NCBI GenBank assembly: GCA_946807835.1
Contig: OX327684.1
Span: 37,260,501 to 37,324,500, forward strand
Direction: 5' to 3'
Length of the DNA stretch: 64,000 nucleotides
From: Ailanthus altissimus
Lineage: Eukaryota; Streptophyta; Magnoliopsida; Sapindales; Simaroubaceae
Part shown: piece by piece, positions 11,424-22,361 of the stretch
Layout of the letters: each line of letters opens with the position of its first letter
How positions within the stretch are numbered: the stretch's first letter is position 1
The notes under the pieces: model-generated
Databases searched by the model: none
Seen by the model: the letters and a program-made list of their open reading frames with translations, nothing else
What the model was told of the DNA's origin: nothing
Translations under genes and position numbers: made by a program

Positions 11424-13239
11424 AAGCTGAAGTATGAAGAGTGAACTCTCAGCTTGTGTTTGAGATAATGAAACTTTTGTCCAATTAAAGCTTTGGTGAA
11501 GATGTCTACTGTCTGCTTAGTTGTAGCATGATGTTGTACTACAATCTTTTTGTTGTTAACTTTCTCCTTAATAAAGTGGATGTTAATCTCTACATGCTTA
11601 GTTCTCCCATGATGAACTGGATTAAATGCTAGGGAAATGACTCCAATGTTGTCACAAAGTATACAAGGAGAGTCAGTAAGGTTAACTTTTAGTTCAGTCA
11701 AGACTGACTTTAACAAACATAATTCAACAGTGGTATAAGCAAATGCTCTGTACTCTACCTCACAACTTGATCTAGCAACTCTTTTTTCTTTCTTAGATGA
11801 CTATGATACTAGATTATTACCAAAAAATATATAATAGCCTCCAATAGACCTTTTATCAATTGTGTCATAAGCCCAATCAGCATCACTATATGCTGTTAAG
11901 GCTATTTATCCAGTGGATGAAAAAATAAGACCATGATCCTTGGTTCCTTTTAGGTATCTAAGTAGTCTTTACATGCTTGCCAATGAATGGTTGAGAAACT
12001 TTCTAAATATTGGCTGAGTTTATGGATAGCAAAGACTATTTCTGGCCTTATTATTGTCAAGTATTGTAGTGCACCAATGGTGCTTCTATAGAGTGAAGGA
12101 TTGGCAAAAATATCTTTTGTTTCTTTATTGAATCTTTGTTCAGTAACTATAGGCGTGGGGCAACTGTTGGCTTGAGCAAGGTTGGTTTTTACTAGTAAAT
12201 TAGCAATATATTTACTATATCATATCTTTATTCCAAGCTTATTTTTTGTAACCTTAACACTAAGGAAATAATGTACTAGTCTCAAGTTCTTCAAAGTGAA
12301 TTGATTAATCAAATTTTGAATAAAGTGTTGTAGGGTTATAGTGTTATTACCTGTGACAAGGATATCATCTACATAGGTTAAAACATAGGTAATGTAATCT
12401 TGATTTTGATGGATGAACAATGTGTGGTCAAATTCAGCATTTAAGAAACCCCAGCCAACCAACGCTTCTTTGAGCTTTTCAAACCATGCTCTGAGAGCCT
12501 GCTTTAAACTATAGAGGGCCTTTTTTTAATTTGCAAATATATTGAGGCTTTACAAGATCTACAAAACCTTCAGGTTGAGGCATAAATACATCTTCTTGTA
12601 ATTGACCATGTAAAAAGGCATTATTTACATCTAATTGTCTAACTTCTCAGCCTTTGATCACTGTCAAACTCAGAAATACTCTAACTGTTGGTGATTTTGT
12701 AACTAAACAATTTGTCTTATGATAATTAAGGCTTGCAGTTTGGTGAAAGCCCTTTACAACAAGTCTAACTTTGAATCTTTATACTCGGCCATTGGGCTAA
12801 TATTTCACTTTAGACACCCATTTGTTGCCAATGAGCTTTTGGTTGGTAAAGGGTATTAGATCCTAAGTTCTTTGTTTTATTAGTACTATGTGTTCTATTT
12901 TTATAGCTTCTGACTAATTCCTATCAATAAGTGCTTCTTTCACAATAGCAAGTAAAGGATAATTGACAGTGGTAGTTGCTACAGTGTCATTTAAGAATGA
13001 TTTAGGTTTGATAATAACTGTCTTGACTCTAGTAATCATATGATATGTAGGTTCTATGGTATGTTTGTGTATTGGCTGTAGTGATGAGTTTGTTGTATCA
13101 GGAGAACATTCTGAGATATGAGAGGAAGATATAGATGGTGTAACAGGTTGTTCATTTATTGTCTGACTTCTGATGAAAAATGTTGAAGCAGATAGTGTGA
13201 TTTTGGAGAAGCTTATTGTGTAGTGTCTTGTACCTATGT
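11424..13239 (-). pseudogene. Copia reverse transcriptase and RNase H remnant
   Basis: On the minus strand the order is reverse transcriptase, then RNase H. Around 12530-12660 the family block [20 protein letters not shown] is readable, with PEGF after it. The catalytic YVDD box lies in an open piece at 12220-12462 (TYVDDILVTGNN). RNase H is seen at about 11424-11716, with CDN and the HHGRTKHVEINIHFI block, then the DIFTKAL tail. Stops and frame changes separate these pieces, so no full protein can be made. The 5' part is cut off by the Athila-like element at 13245. Confidence 0.88.
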
Positions 13240-13244
13240 ACTTG

Positions 13245-14630
13245 TGATAAGGGCAAATTTGTCATATATTTTCTCATGTTTTTATTATTGATATTTTATG
13301 ATTTTATGAGAATAGATGGCTATTTATGTGTATTATTGTTATTTATAGGGACTTGAACGAAATTTAAAGAAAGAACGCAAAAGGAGCGAAAACAGGGACT
13401 AAAATGCAAAGTTTTCAAATTATGAGTCCAGCGCCCCCGCGCCACAAGTATTTTCGCCCCAGCGCTGAATAGTGATCGAAATAAGAAAAACGACCTGATT
13501 AAGTCGCGTCTAGCGCCCCAGCGGCAGACAGTCACCGCCCCAGCGGCATACAGTCACCGCCCCAGCGACAGATGCATAGCGCGCCAGCGATAGTGCGAGT
13601 CCTAATCCGACGAGAATTGAGATTTTCAAGCTCATATCAATCCCTATATAAAGCCACTCGTTCCCAGCCTTCAAAGAGGAAGCCAAGACGACCTAAGAGC
13701 ACCAAGAATACAGAGCACGAGTCTTGGAGAGCAATAGGAGCTTAATTGAAGCATCTTTAGAGAGAGATACAAGACGTTCTTCGGCATCAAGAGTTTCTAG
13801 GCAGCGCAATTAAGAGCAATTCGACGTCTATATCGGTTTGCTAATAATTGTATCATGATTTATAATTATTTCTACTGCTGTTCTCTTGTAGCCATGAGCT
13901 AACTTGTTTTCTAGGGTTAATATTTGAACTCAATATGTGTGCTTAATTGCCATATCTTTTAGTATTTAATAAACTTAGTCAATTATTACTTAAATTACTT
14001 GTGTTTAATGCTTCAATATATCTGGCCAATATATGGTGAATGAATTGGTAATATTATTGATAAACTCGGAAGAGGAATCACAATATTTAGACCTAGGTAA
14101 TTTGATGCATGATTGTAGAGTAACATTCAATGTTGCATATGCAAGTTTCAACTTAGGATAGGAATATACCTAATTGGCATGTATGATCAATAAGACCTAA
14201 TCTTAATGAATCTTAATTTATTACAAGTACCATAGGAATATAGGTATTTGGTAACTTAAGATATACTTGCATGACCTTGGAAGAGGCTTGTGAATACATT
14301 AGTGTCTTGATCAATAATAAAGACTAAGTGAGTTAAATATTAGAGGGTTAATCATTAGAAACATATTGAGGGATAATATTAATCCTAGGTTCTCTCTACG
14401 TTGCTATATCTTTAAATCTCATTGCATTGTGTTTTTACTTTTATATTTCTTACATTCATTCTTAGATTTTTATTTTTCTGAATAATTATTAGGAAGATAT
14501 AATTTTAGTAATTGGTTAAAAAGAAAGAATTATCCCTGTGGGTTCGACATCCGACTTATTTAGTCTCTTTATTACTTGCATACGATAGTGTATACTTGCA
14601 CTTAATTTATGATATAGAAATATCGCATCA
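13245..14630 (+). repeat. E1 5' LTR
   Basis: Begins TGATAAGGGC and ends ATCGCATCA. U3 holds a GC-rich motif array at about 13431-13590 (variants of cgccccagcg), directly before a TATA box. Compared with the LTRs of E2, this array is where the 50-base length difference lies. Confidence 0.95.
13645..13652 (+). promoter_or_regulatory. TATA box of the E1 5' LTR promoter
   Basis: TATATAAA in ccctatataaagcc, directly downstream of the GC-rich U3 array. This is the only good TATA match at a suitable place in the LTR, so transcription should start some 25-35 bases further on. The same site occurs in the 3' LTR and, with small changes, in E2 and the solo LTR. Confidence 0.65.
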
Positions 14631-14635
14631 AGTTT

Positions 14636-14653
14636 TGGCGCCGTTGCCGGGGA
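14636..14653 (+). other. Primer binding site for tRNA-Asp
   Basis: TGGCGCCGTTGCCGGGGA, five bases after the LTR end, is the exact complement of the 3' 18 bases of plant tRNA-Asp(GTC) including CCA. This primer is characteristic of Athila-type elements. Confidence 0.92.
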
Positions 14654-14773
14654 TAATTAACTACTTTTTCGCCAATATTAATACCAATCTTTCTAGTTTT
14701 TACTTCAGAATTTTTTTATTTTATTTTATTTTATTTTCATTAATTTAGTTTTACTTTCTTTCTTACGAGGTAC

Positions 14774-17353
14774 ATGCGAAGATCAAAAAGTGAAGACTTG
14801 ATTGCTTTTGATCCAGAGATTGAAAGAACTTTAAGAAGAATTAGAAGAGAGCAAAATCAAGTCAACACCATGGAAGATCAAGTACCAATTGCACCCAATA
14901 ATGAAAGAAGACCACTAAGGGAGTATGCTGTTCCCTTAGTCAATGGAATCCATTCAAGCATCCAAAGACCGACTGTTCAAGCTAACAACTTTGAGATCAA
15001 GCCAAGCACGATTCAAATGCTCAAGGATTCGGTACAATTTGGTGGACTGCCCAACGATGATCCAAACATGCACATTATCAACTTCTTGGAGATATGTGAC
15101 ACATTTAAATACAATGGGGTGTCCGATGATGCAATTCGACTAAGATTGTTTCCCTTTTCCTTGAGAGACAAGGCAAAGAGCTGGCTGTTATCACTTCCAT
15201 CTGGATCTATAGCTACATGGGATGATCTTGCACAAAAGTTCCTCGCCAAATTCTTTCCACCTGCTAAAACTGCCAAGATGAGGAACGACATCACATCATT
15301 CCTACAACTAGATGGAGAATCTCTTTATGAGTCATGGGAGAGATACAAAGATATGCAAAGAAAATGTCCTCATCATGGAGTTCCGAAGTGGTTGCTTGTA
15401 CAAACATTTTACAATGGATTAGCCAGTCAATTCAGAACGATAGTAGATGCTGCAGCTGGAGGAGCACTCATGAACAAATCCACCGATGAAGCTTATGATC
15501 TACTAGATGAGATGGCGTCCAATGCTTATCAATGGCCCACTGAAAGGTCAACCACAAGAAAGATCGCTGGATTACACGAAGTCGACACTTTGACTACATT
15601 ATCTGCCCAAGTCAATCTCTTGACCAAACAAATAAGCAACTTGGGAGTTAATGCTATCAAGAGTCAACCCATCACTTGCGATTTCTGTGGAAGCAATCAT
15701 GCTAATGGACAATGCATGGAGACTGCTCAATATGTAGGGGACTTCAACCGCAACAATCCTAACTCTAATTTTTACAATCCTGGATGGAGAAATCACTCAA
15801 ACTTCTCATGGAGCAACAATAATCAAGGACAGTATTCCAAAGCTCCTCCTGGCTTCCAAACGCAAATTCAGCAAGAGAAGAAACCAGACATTGAAGACAT
15901 GCTCCTGCAATACATGAAGAAAACAGATGCACTCTTTCAAAGTCAAGCAGCTTCACTTAGAGCCTTGGAGAATCAAGTAGGACAACTTGCTACAGCAATA
16001 AACAATCGACCTCAAGGAACTCTACCAAGCAACATTGAAGTCAATCCAAAAGGAAGTGTAGAACAATGCCAAGCCATCTCCCTAAGGAGTGGTAAAGTCT
16101 TACATGACAACACTCCTCAACCACAGCTTTCAGAGATGATTGAGAAGGAAAAAGAACCAGTGGTCCAGCAAGATGACGTGCAACCATATAGACCACCTAT
16201 ACCATTTCCTCAGAGATTACAGCAGCTCAGAAACCAAGAGAAGAGTGATGAGACACAGAAAAGCATAGAATCTGGTATTCAAGTACAAGAACAGAAAAGT
16301 GAACATGCAGCAGAAGATACCAGTAGCAATCCGCAGAAGCAACCTACGCAGTCATTCACTCCACCACCTCCATTTCCTCAGAGGCTGCAAAAGAAGAAAC
16401 TAGATAAGCAATTTTCTAAATTTCTTGATATTTTTAAGAAATTACATATTAATCTTCCTTTTGCAGATGCACTAGAGCAAATGCCAAGCTATGTGAGATT
16501 TATGAAGGACATCTTATCAAAGAAGAGAAAAATAGATGACTTCGAGACTGTGGCCCTGACAGAAGAGTGTAGCGCCATCCTTCTAAAGAAGCTACCTCCA
16601 AAGCTCAAAGATCCTGGGAGTTTCACCATACCATGCTCAATTGGGAATTATGATTTTGGGAAAGCACTCTGTGATCTGGGAGCTAGCATCAATCTTATGC
16701 CACTGTCCGTGTATAAAAAGTTGGGACTGAAAGAAGCAAAACCAACAAATATCACACTTCAGTTAGCAGATCGTTCTCTCACCTATCCTAAGGGAGTAAT
16801 TGAAGATGTGTTGGTTAAGGTCGATAAATTCATCTTCCCTGCCGATTTCATTGTTTTGGATATGGAAGAAGACAAGGAGATCCCAATCATCCTTGGAAGA
16901 CCCTTCCTAGCCACTGGAAGAACAATTATTGATGTGCAAAAAGGGGAGTTGACCATGAGAGTACAAGAGGATACAGTCACTTTTAAGGTCTTCAAGGAGA
17001 TCAAATTACCAGCTGAAAATGAAGACTGTTTTTGCATTAATGTGGTGCATCCAAGCGTTAAGAAAATTACAGATATGGAGACATTGGATCCTCACATCCG
17101 AAAAAGAGCATTGAAGCATAGGAAGGCAAGAGAGAAGAAGAAAAAGCAGCATCGCGACGAAGCAAGCAAAGAGAAAGAAAAGGAAGAACCATCTCCTCGG
17201 TCTAAGATTAAAGTCTTTCCGGAGAGACATAAGGAGAATGCAGCAAAAGATAGTGCCCGAGATTTAATTGCAAAAATATGGAAGCCGAAAAAGAAGAAAG
17301 CCAGCAAGATCACTTACACAAATGCTTCCATCAGCATCTTCGACCCACCATAA
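14774..17353 (+). CDS. Athila-like Gag-protease polyprotein, 859 aa, intact
   Basis: This is the element's only protein. Gag forms the particle that packages element RNA, and the protease cuts the polyprotein. The ATG at 14774 is 121 bases after the primer site. A retrotrans_gag domain spans about residues 115-215 (RLRLFPFSLRDKAKSWLLSL, then the WERYKDMQRKCPHHG region). A zinc knuckle lies at C302, C305, H309, C314 (CX2CX3HX4C, one residue shorter in the middle than the classical form). A Pro/Gln-rich linker follows, with a PFPQRLQ motif twice. The aspartic protease has the active site DLGAS at D634 (Leu in place of the usual Thr or Ser, as in Athila) and a late ILGRPFLATGR segment. The C-terminus is Lys/Glu-rich and basic. 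The frame ends in TAA with no pol after it. The E2 copy is also exactly 859 codons and differs at scattered positions by substitution only, which suggests the ORF has been kept under selection. Confidence 0.93.
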   Translation: MRRSKSEDLIAFDPEIERTLRRIRREQNQVNTMEDQVPIAPNNERRPLREYAVPLVNGIHSSIQRPTVQANNFEIKPSTIQMLKDSVQFGGLPNDDPNMHIINFLEICDTFKYNGVSDDAIRLRLFPFSLRDKAKSWLLSLPSGSIATWDDLAQKFLAKFFPPAKTAKMRNDITSFLQLDGESLYESWERYKDMQRKCPHHGVPKWLLVQTFYNGLASQFRTIVDAAAGGALMNKSTDEAYDLLDEMASNAYQWPTERSTTRKIAGLHEVDTLTTLSAQVNLLTKQISNLGVNAIKSQPITCDFCGSNHANGQCMETAQYVGDFNRNNPNSNFYNPGWRNHSNFSWSNNNQGQYSKAPPGFQTQIQQEKKPDIEDMLLQYMKKTDALFQSQAASLRALENQVGQLATAINNRPQGTLPSNIEVNPKGSVEQCQAISLRSGKVLHDNTPQPQLSEMIEKEKEPVVQQDDVQPYRPPIPFPQRLQQLRNQEKSDETQKSIESGIQVQEQKSEHAAEDTSSNPQKQPTQSFTPPPPFPQRLQKKKLDKQFSKFLDIFKKLHINLPFADALEQMPSYVRFMKDILSKKRKIDDFETVALTEECSAILLKKLPPKLKDPGSFTIPCSIGNYDFGKALCDLGASINLMPLSVYKKLGLKEAKPTNITLQLADRSLTYPKGVIEDVLVKVDKFIFPADFIVLDMEEDKEIPIILGRPFLATGRTIIDVQKGELTMRVQEDTVTFKVFKEIKLPAENEDCFCINVVHPSVKKITDMETLDPHIRKRALKHRKAREKKKKQHRDEASKEKEKEEPSPRSKIKVFPERHKENAAKDSARDLIAKIWKPKKKKASKITYTNASISIFDPP

Positions 17354-17461
17354 AAGAAAAGGAAGCCCCGTCAAGCCGATGACGTTAAATCAAGCGCTAC
17401 TTGGGAGGCAACCCAAGAAAAGTATTAATATTATTATTATCATTTTTTTATTTTTTCAGCA

Positions 17462-17495
<34 letters not shown>

Positions 17496-19144
17496 AAGAA
17501 TTTCAGCGCTCCAGCCGCATGACATGGCGCAGCAGCGACAAGAAAATTGAGCACCACCGCCCCCGCGGTACAAGCATCATCGCGCCAGCGCAAATTTCAG
17601 TAACTGTGCAGAAATCATCCTTCAGCGCTGCAGCGATATACGATTACCGCGGCAGCGCCAGAACATCGCCCCAGCGATGGAGAGTCAGCGCGGCAGCGAA
17701 AATTGACCAGGGAAGTCTCTTACTTTCACTTCTTTATTTTTTTGACATTGGGGACAATGTCTAAATTAAGTTTGGGGGTGGGAAACACTTTCTTATGTTC
17801 ATTTTTCTGCATGATTTGGGTGGTCATTCTTGTGGGTTAAAAATTTTTTTTTAGTTACTTAGTTTTTTTTTTAGTTAATTAGTTTTTATTAAGCTTTTTT
17901 TTTTTTTGATAAGATGATCATTAGTCTATGATAAGAAAAAGAATACATGGTTGAATTTATTTTTACAAATTCCTAAGGAATGATAGATACTTGAGACAAT
18001 TTTGATTACCTAAGTTTAGGAACAAATTTGACCTTATTTATTATCACCAATTTTTTGAACACTTTAAAAGCATGAATAGTTATAACTATTACTTAGAGAT
18101 ACTTATATTTTAGGGAATACACCACAGTCTCGAAGACCGACACTCTAGAACTTGTCTTTAATTACTACTTGAGGCGAAATTCTAGGAAACACATGAATAG
18201 GGAAATGACATTAGGCCATCTTTGGACCGATTGAGCCTTTCTAGCCTACCATTTTATTGTATATTTATCCCTAGTACCCTATTTTGAGCCTAATTACCCA
18301 TTCTTTGGTTTAACCACATTACAAGCCCAAGACTTAAAGTTTATTTATCTAGAAAATTACCCGTAACACCATAAACCTTGCATTTACTTAGAAATACTCT
18401 TGAAAAGAAAAAAGTTGTGGTGATATGAGAAAAATAAGTTTGGGTGGTATTTGTCAATCTAAGTTTGGGGGTATTAAAAAAAAATAATAATAATAATAAG
18501 AAAAAAAAAAGAGTAAGAAAAATACCCCCAGCTTAAGAAAAAGAAGAAAGTTTTTGAAAAATAAAAGGTTGAAAAGAAGGATGGGAACACAATAAGTTTG
18601 GGGGAAGAGATAATACAAGGAAAAGAAGATCAAGAGGTTTCTAGGTAAAATCTAAGTGTTCATGGTGTAATTTGAACTTCATATATTTATCCTTTTATCC
18701 CACCTTAACCTTAGCCTTACATTACAAGCTAAGTAAAGTCCTAAATAGATCCCTAGACATGTGATTTTCTACATTAGTGGAGAGTGGTAATAAAGACAAG
18801 CTTATGGAAGTGTCATTATACAAATTAAATGTTGAGACATCATCTTTTCTGTACAAACTAAAGTATAAAGTAAATCAAAGTATAGTTTTCGCTATTTGCT
18901 TGCTGCTTGCACACACACACATGGTGATTATTTATGAGGAAGAATGAGGGACTAAATGAAGATAATTAGAATTGTTAATAGCTATTTGTCTACCTTAAGG
19001 ATTTGTACCATTTCGTCAGCCTTTGAGACAATGATTTTGATCATCTTACTAGTATTAGTATATTTTGTTTTGTTAAATGACTCAAGTATAACCCTTTGTT
19101 TCTCTCTTAGTTTTATTTTATTGCTTGAGGACAAGCAAGTATTT
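17354..19144 (+). other. E1 non-coding 3' half: hairpins, poly(A), GC-rich array, polypurine-like motifs
   Basis: No frame resembling pol is present. In order: a hairpin at 17400-17417 (CTTGGG-aggcaa-CCCAAG); a poly(A) tract at about 17462-17493; a GC-rich array at about 17505-17700 with motifs like those in the LTR U3; a hairpin at 17745-17760 (ACATTG-ggga-CAATGT) followed by AAGTTTGGGGG at 17768-17778; further AAGTTTGGG-type motifs near 18436, 18461 and 18594; and a hairpin at 19121-19138 (TTGCTTG-agga-CAAGCAA) just before the true polypurine tract. The same order is seen in E2, so this is a conserved part of the element rather than debris. Confidence 0.8.
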
Positions 19145-19159
19145 AAGTTTGGGGGAATT
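19145..19159 (+). other. E1 polypurine tract
   Basis: AAGTTTGGGGGAATT directly before the 3' LTR start at 19160. The G run and its position mark it as the plus-strand primer site. A hairpin stands six bases upstream. Confidence 0.8.
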
Positions 19160-20545
19160 TGATAAGGGCAAATTTGTCATATATTTTCTCATGTTTTTAT
19201 TATTGATATTTTATGATTTTATGAGAATAGATGGCTATTTATGTGTATTATTGTTATTTATAGGGACTTGAACGAAATTTAAAGAAAGAACGCAAAAGGA
19301 GCGAAAACAGGGACTAAAATGCAAAGTTTTCAAATTATGAGTCCAGCGCCCCCGCGCCACAAGTATTTTCGCCCCAGCGCTGAATAGTGATCGAAATAAG
19401 AAAAACGACCTGATTAAGTCGCGTCTAGCGCCCCAGCGGCAGACAGTCACCGCCCCAGCGGCATACAGTCACCGCCCCAGCGACAGATGCATAGCGCGCC
19501 AGCGATAGTGCGAGTCCTAATCCGACGAGAATTGAGATTTTCAAGCTCATATCAATCCCTATATAAAGCCACTCGTTCCCAGCCTTCAAAGAGGAAGCCA
19601 AGACGACCTAAGAGCACCAAGAATACAGAGCACGAGTCTTGGAGAGCAATAGGAGCTTAATTGAAGCATCTTTAGAGAGAGATACAAGACGTTCTTCGGC
19701 ATCAAGAGTTTCTAGGCAGCGCAATTAAGAGCAATTCGACGTCTATATCGGTTTGCTAATAATTGTATCATGATTTATAATTATTTCTACTGCTGTTCTC
19801 TTGTAGCCATGAGCTAACTTGTTTTCTAGGGTTAATATTTGAACTCAATATGTGTGCTTAATTGCCATATCTTTTAGTATTTAATAAACTTAGTCAATTA
19901 TTACTTAAATTACTTGTGTTTAATGCTTCAATATATCTGGCCAATATATGGTGAATGAATTGGTAATATTATTGATAAACTCGGAAGAGGAATCACAATA
20001 TTTAGACCTAGGTAATTTGATGCATGATTGTAGAGTAACATTCAATGTTGCATATGCAAGTTTCAACTTAGGATAGGAATATACCTAATTGGCATGTATG
20101 ATCAATAAGACCTAATCTTAATGAATCTTAATTTATTACAAGTACCATAGGAATATAGGTATTTGGTAACTTAAGATATACTTGCATGACCTTGGAAGAG
20201 GCTTGTGAATACATTAGTGTCTTGATCAATAATAAAGACTAAGTGAGTTAAATATTAGAGGGTTAATCATTAGAAACATATTGAGGGATAATATTAATCC
20301 TAGGTTCTCTCTACGTTGCTATATCTTTAAATCTCATTGCATTGTGTTTTTACTTTTATATTTCTTACATTCATTCTTAGATTTTTATTTTTCTGAATAA
20401 TTATTAGGAAGATATAATTTTAGTAATTGGTTAAAAAGAAAGAATTATCCCTGTGGGTTCGACATCCGACTTATTTAGTCTCTTTATTACTTGCATACGA
20501 TAGTGTATACTTGCACTTAATTTATGATATAGAAATATCGCATCA
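19160..20545 (+). repeat. E1 3' LTR
   Basis: Same length as the 5' LTR (1386 bases), with no difference seen in the compared stretches. Ends ATCGCATCA, followed by target copy acttg. Confidence 0.95.
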
Positions 20546-20550
20546 ACTTG

Positions 20551-22356
20551 TCATAAAATTTTCTCTTTCTTGGTGCATAATTTTAGGAAACAATGGTTGA
20601 TAACAGTATGTGATTATAAATTTAGCAATTGATTATTACTTAAAATTAAGATAACTCTTAAAGGGAAACTCTTATTCATAAAAGTTGACATTTTTGGTAA
20701 TGTAGATTTTTTCTGAGGTACTTAGACACTTGTATCTTTTGTGTTGTGAACTGTAACTTATAAATATATATTTATTAATTCTGAAATATAGTTTTGAATT
20801 TTTGTAGGGTCTGATGAAAGGATAGCAGATATATCCAAAGACCTTTAGACAAGTGTAACCATGCTTAATGTGAAATAATTTATGATATGGTGAGAGGTGA
20901 TTAAGGACAAGGGTTGGCATTCTATTAATGAGATATGTTGCTGTTTCTACTACTTCCCACCAAAATTTCATTGGCATTGCTACTTGTGAAAGTAAAGTGA
21001 GAGCAGTCTCTATTAAATGCCTATGTTTTCTTACAATTTTTCCATTTTGATGATGTGTGTGTAAACATGGATGTCTAAACATAATGCCTTATTGGTTGGG
21101 ATATCTTAGAAGTGATCTGAATTTACCACCCCAATCTAATTGAACTATCTTAATTGTAGTTTCAAATTATTTCTCAACAACGATTTTAAATTGTATGAAC
21201 ATGTGTTGTGTTTCTATTTTGGTGCTCAAATGATAGACCCAAGTTTATCTTGTGAAGTCATCTAAAAAATTTATGTAGTATATGTACCTTTGAGTTGAGG
21301 TTACTGCAGTTGCACCCCAAAAGTTTGTATGTATTAAATCTAATGGTTTTTGAAGTGGAGGTCTAATGGTGTAATTTATGTATTTTACCATGTTGGCAAT
21401 GTGTACAGAAATTTAGATCAACTCTTGAAGGAAAATTAATTTTATTGAACTAAGCAATGTCATTACAAGATTTTATAACTTACCTTAATACATTATGGTT
21501 AGGATGTCCTAACCTTTTGTGAACTAAGTTATAACTACTTGATGACTTATTTTATAAGACAACTCATTTAAAGGAAAACTTTAAACTAACTTAAGAGAAG
21601 CTCTTCTTATTGACTTCAGTAGAAAGTGAAAGGGGTTTATTTTGTACTTTTGAATGAGAAAACACCTTGACTAGTAGATGGTACAAGCCATTCATAGCAT
21701 AACCTTCTAGCAGCACCACTCCCTGTCTCTTGTCCTTGATGAGCCAATGGTTTTTATGGAATTCAAGAAACACAAAATTGTCAGATGTTAACTTTAAAAC
21801 ACTAACAAGATTTTTTAAAATGTTAGGTACAAAGAAAACTTGATCTAAGAATATATCATTGTGTGTATGTTTGTTGACAGGTAAGTATGTTGTACCAAAA
21901 TGAGAGATATGAATTTTATTACCATTTGCTACTGTAACTTGTTCATTTCCTCTGTATTCACCTCTAGAGCTGAGATTGCTAGCATACTTTGTCAGATGAT
22001 TGGTGGCACAACTGTTTACATACCACTTCTGATTTGTAGTGTCTTGTAATACTGAAGCATAGGCTTCTTGTGAGGTCTGATTTAATGGTTGTGTACTAGT
22101 ATAATTATCATCAAACCTATGCCAGTAATTGGCAGTTATGTGTCATACTTTCCCAAAGATTTGGAAAATTGGTCTTGGATTGTTGTTGCTAGTTGTTTTG
22201 TTATTTTTGTTAGTGTACGTTGGTCTTTCTGTAGTTGCCTCACCTCTGCCTCTTCCTCTGAAAAGATTCATCTACCTCCATTGTTTCCCTTCTAGCCATT
22301 TTGTTGAAATTGACCAGTGTTGATATTTCTTTAAGCAAAGTTAGCCTAAATGTTAA
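20551..22356 (-). pseudogene. Copia integrase, protease and gag C-terminal remnant
   Basis: Minus-strand remains in the order gag C-terminus, protease, GAG-pre-integrase, integrase. An open piece at 20672-21082 is the back half of the integrase core, with HTHHQNGK, RKHRH and FWWEVVETATYLINRMPT. The position of the catalytic Glu in the NGxxERKHRH motif is Val here (NGKIVRKHRH). The GAG-pre-integrase piece is at 21591-21773 (VVLLEGYAMNGLYHL). The protease motif around 21990-22030 reads WYVNSCATNHLT where the family has WYVDSGASHHLT, so the catalytic Asp and Gly are lost. Left of 20551 lies E1; right of 22356 is the solo LTR B1. Confidence 0.87.
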
Positions 22357-22361
22357 GATAT

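Larger units (their letters stand above)
13245..20545 (+). mobile_element. Complete Athila-like LTR element E1 with gag-protease only
   Basis: Target duplication acttg at 13240-13244 and 20546-20550. The LTRs (13245-14630 and 19160-20545, 1386 bases each) showed no difference where I compared them, and a constant offset of 5915 holds from end to end, so insertion was recent. The internal region is 4.5 kb: primer site for tRNA-Asp (14636-14653), an 859-codon gag-protease ORF (14774-17353), about 1.8 kb of non-coding DNA, and a polypurine tract next to the 3' LTR. There is no reverse transcriptase, RNase H or integrase frame, nor any decayed trace that I could read. tRNA-Asp priming, the gag type and the DLGAS protease point to the Athila lineage of Ty3/gypsy. 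It matches the described TR-GAG class of non-autonomous elements and should need pol supplied in trans. Confidence 0.93.

Noticed and set aside
17354..19159. Hidden pol in the 3' half of E1
   Set aside because: I looked for RT (YxDD), RNase H and integrase (HHCC, DDE) motifs in this stretch and in E2; none was found on either strand.
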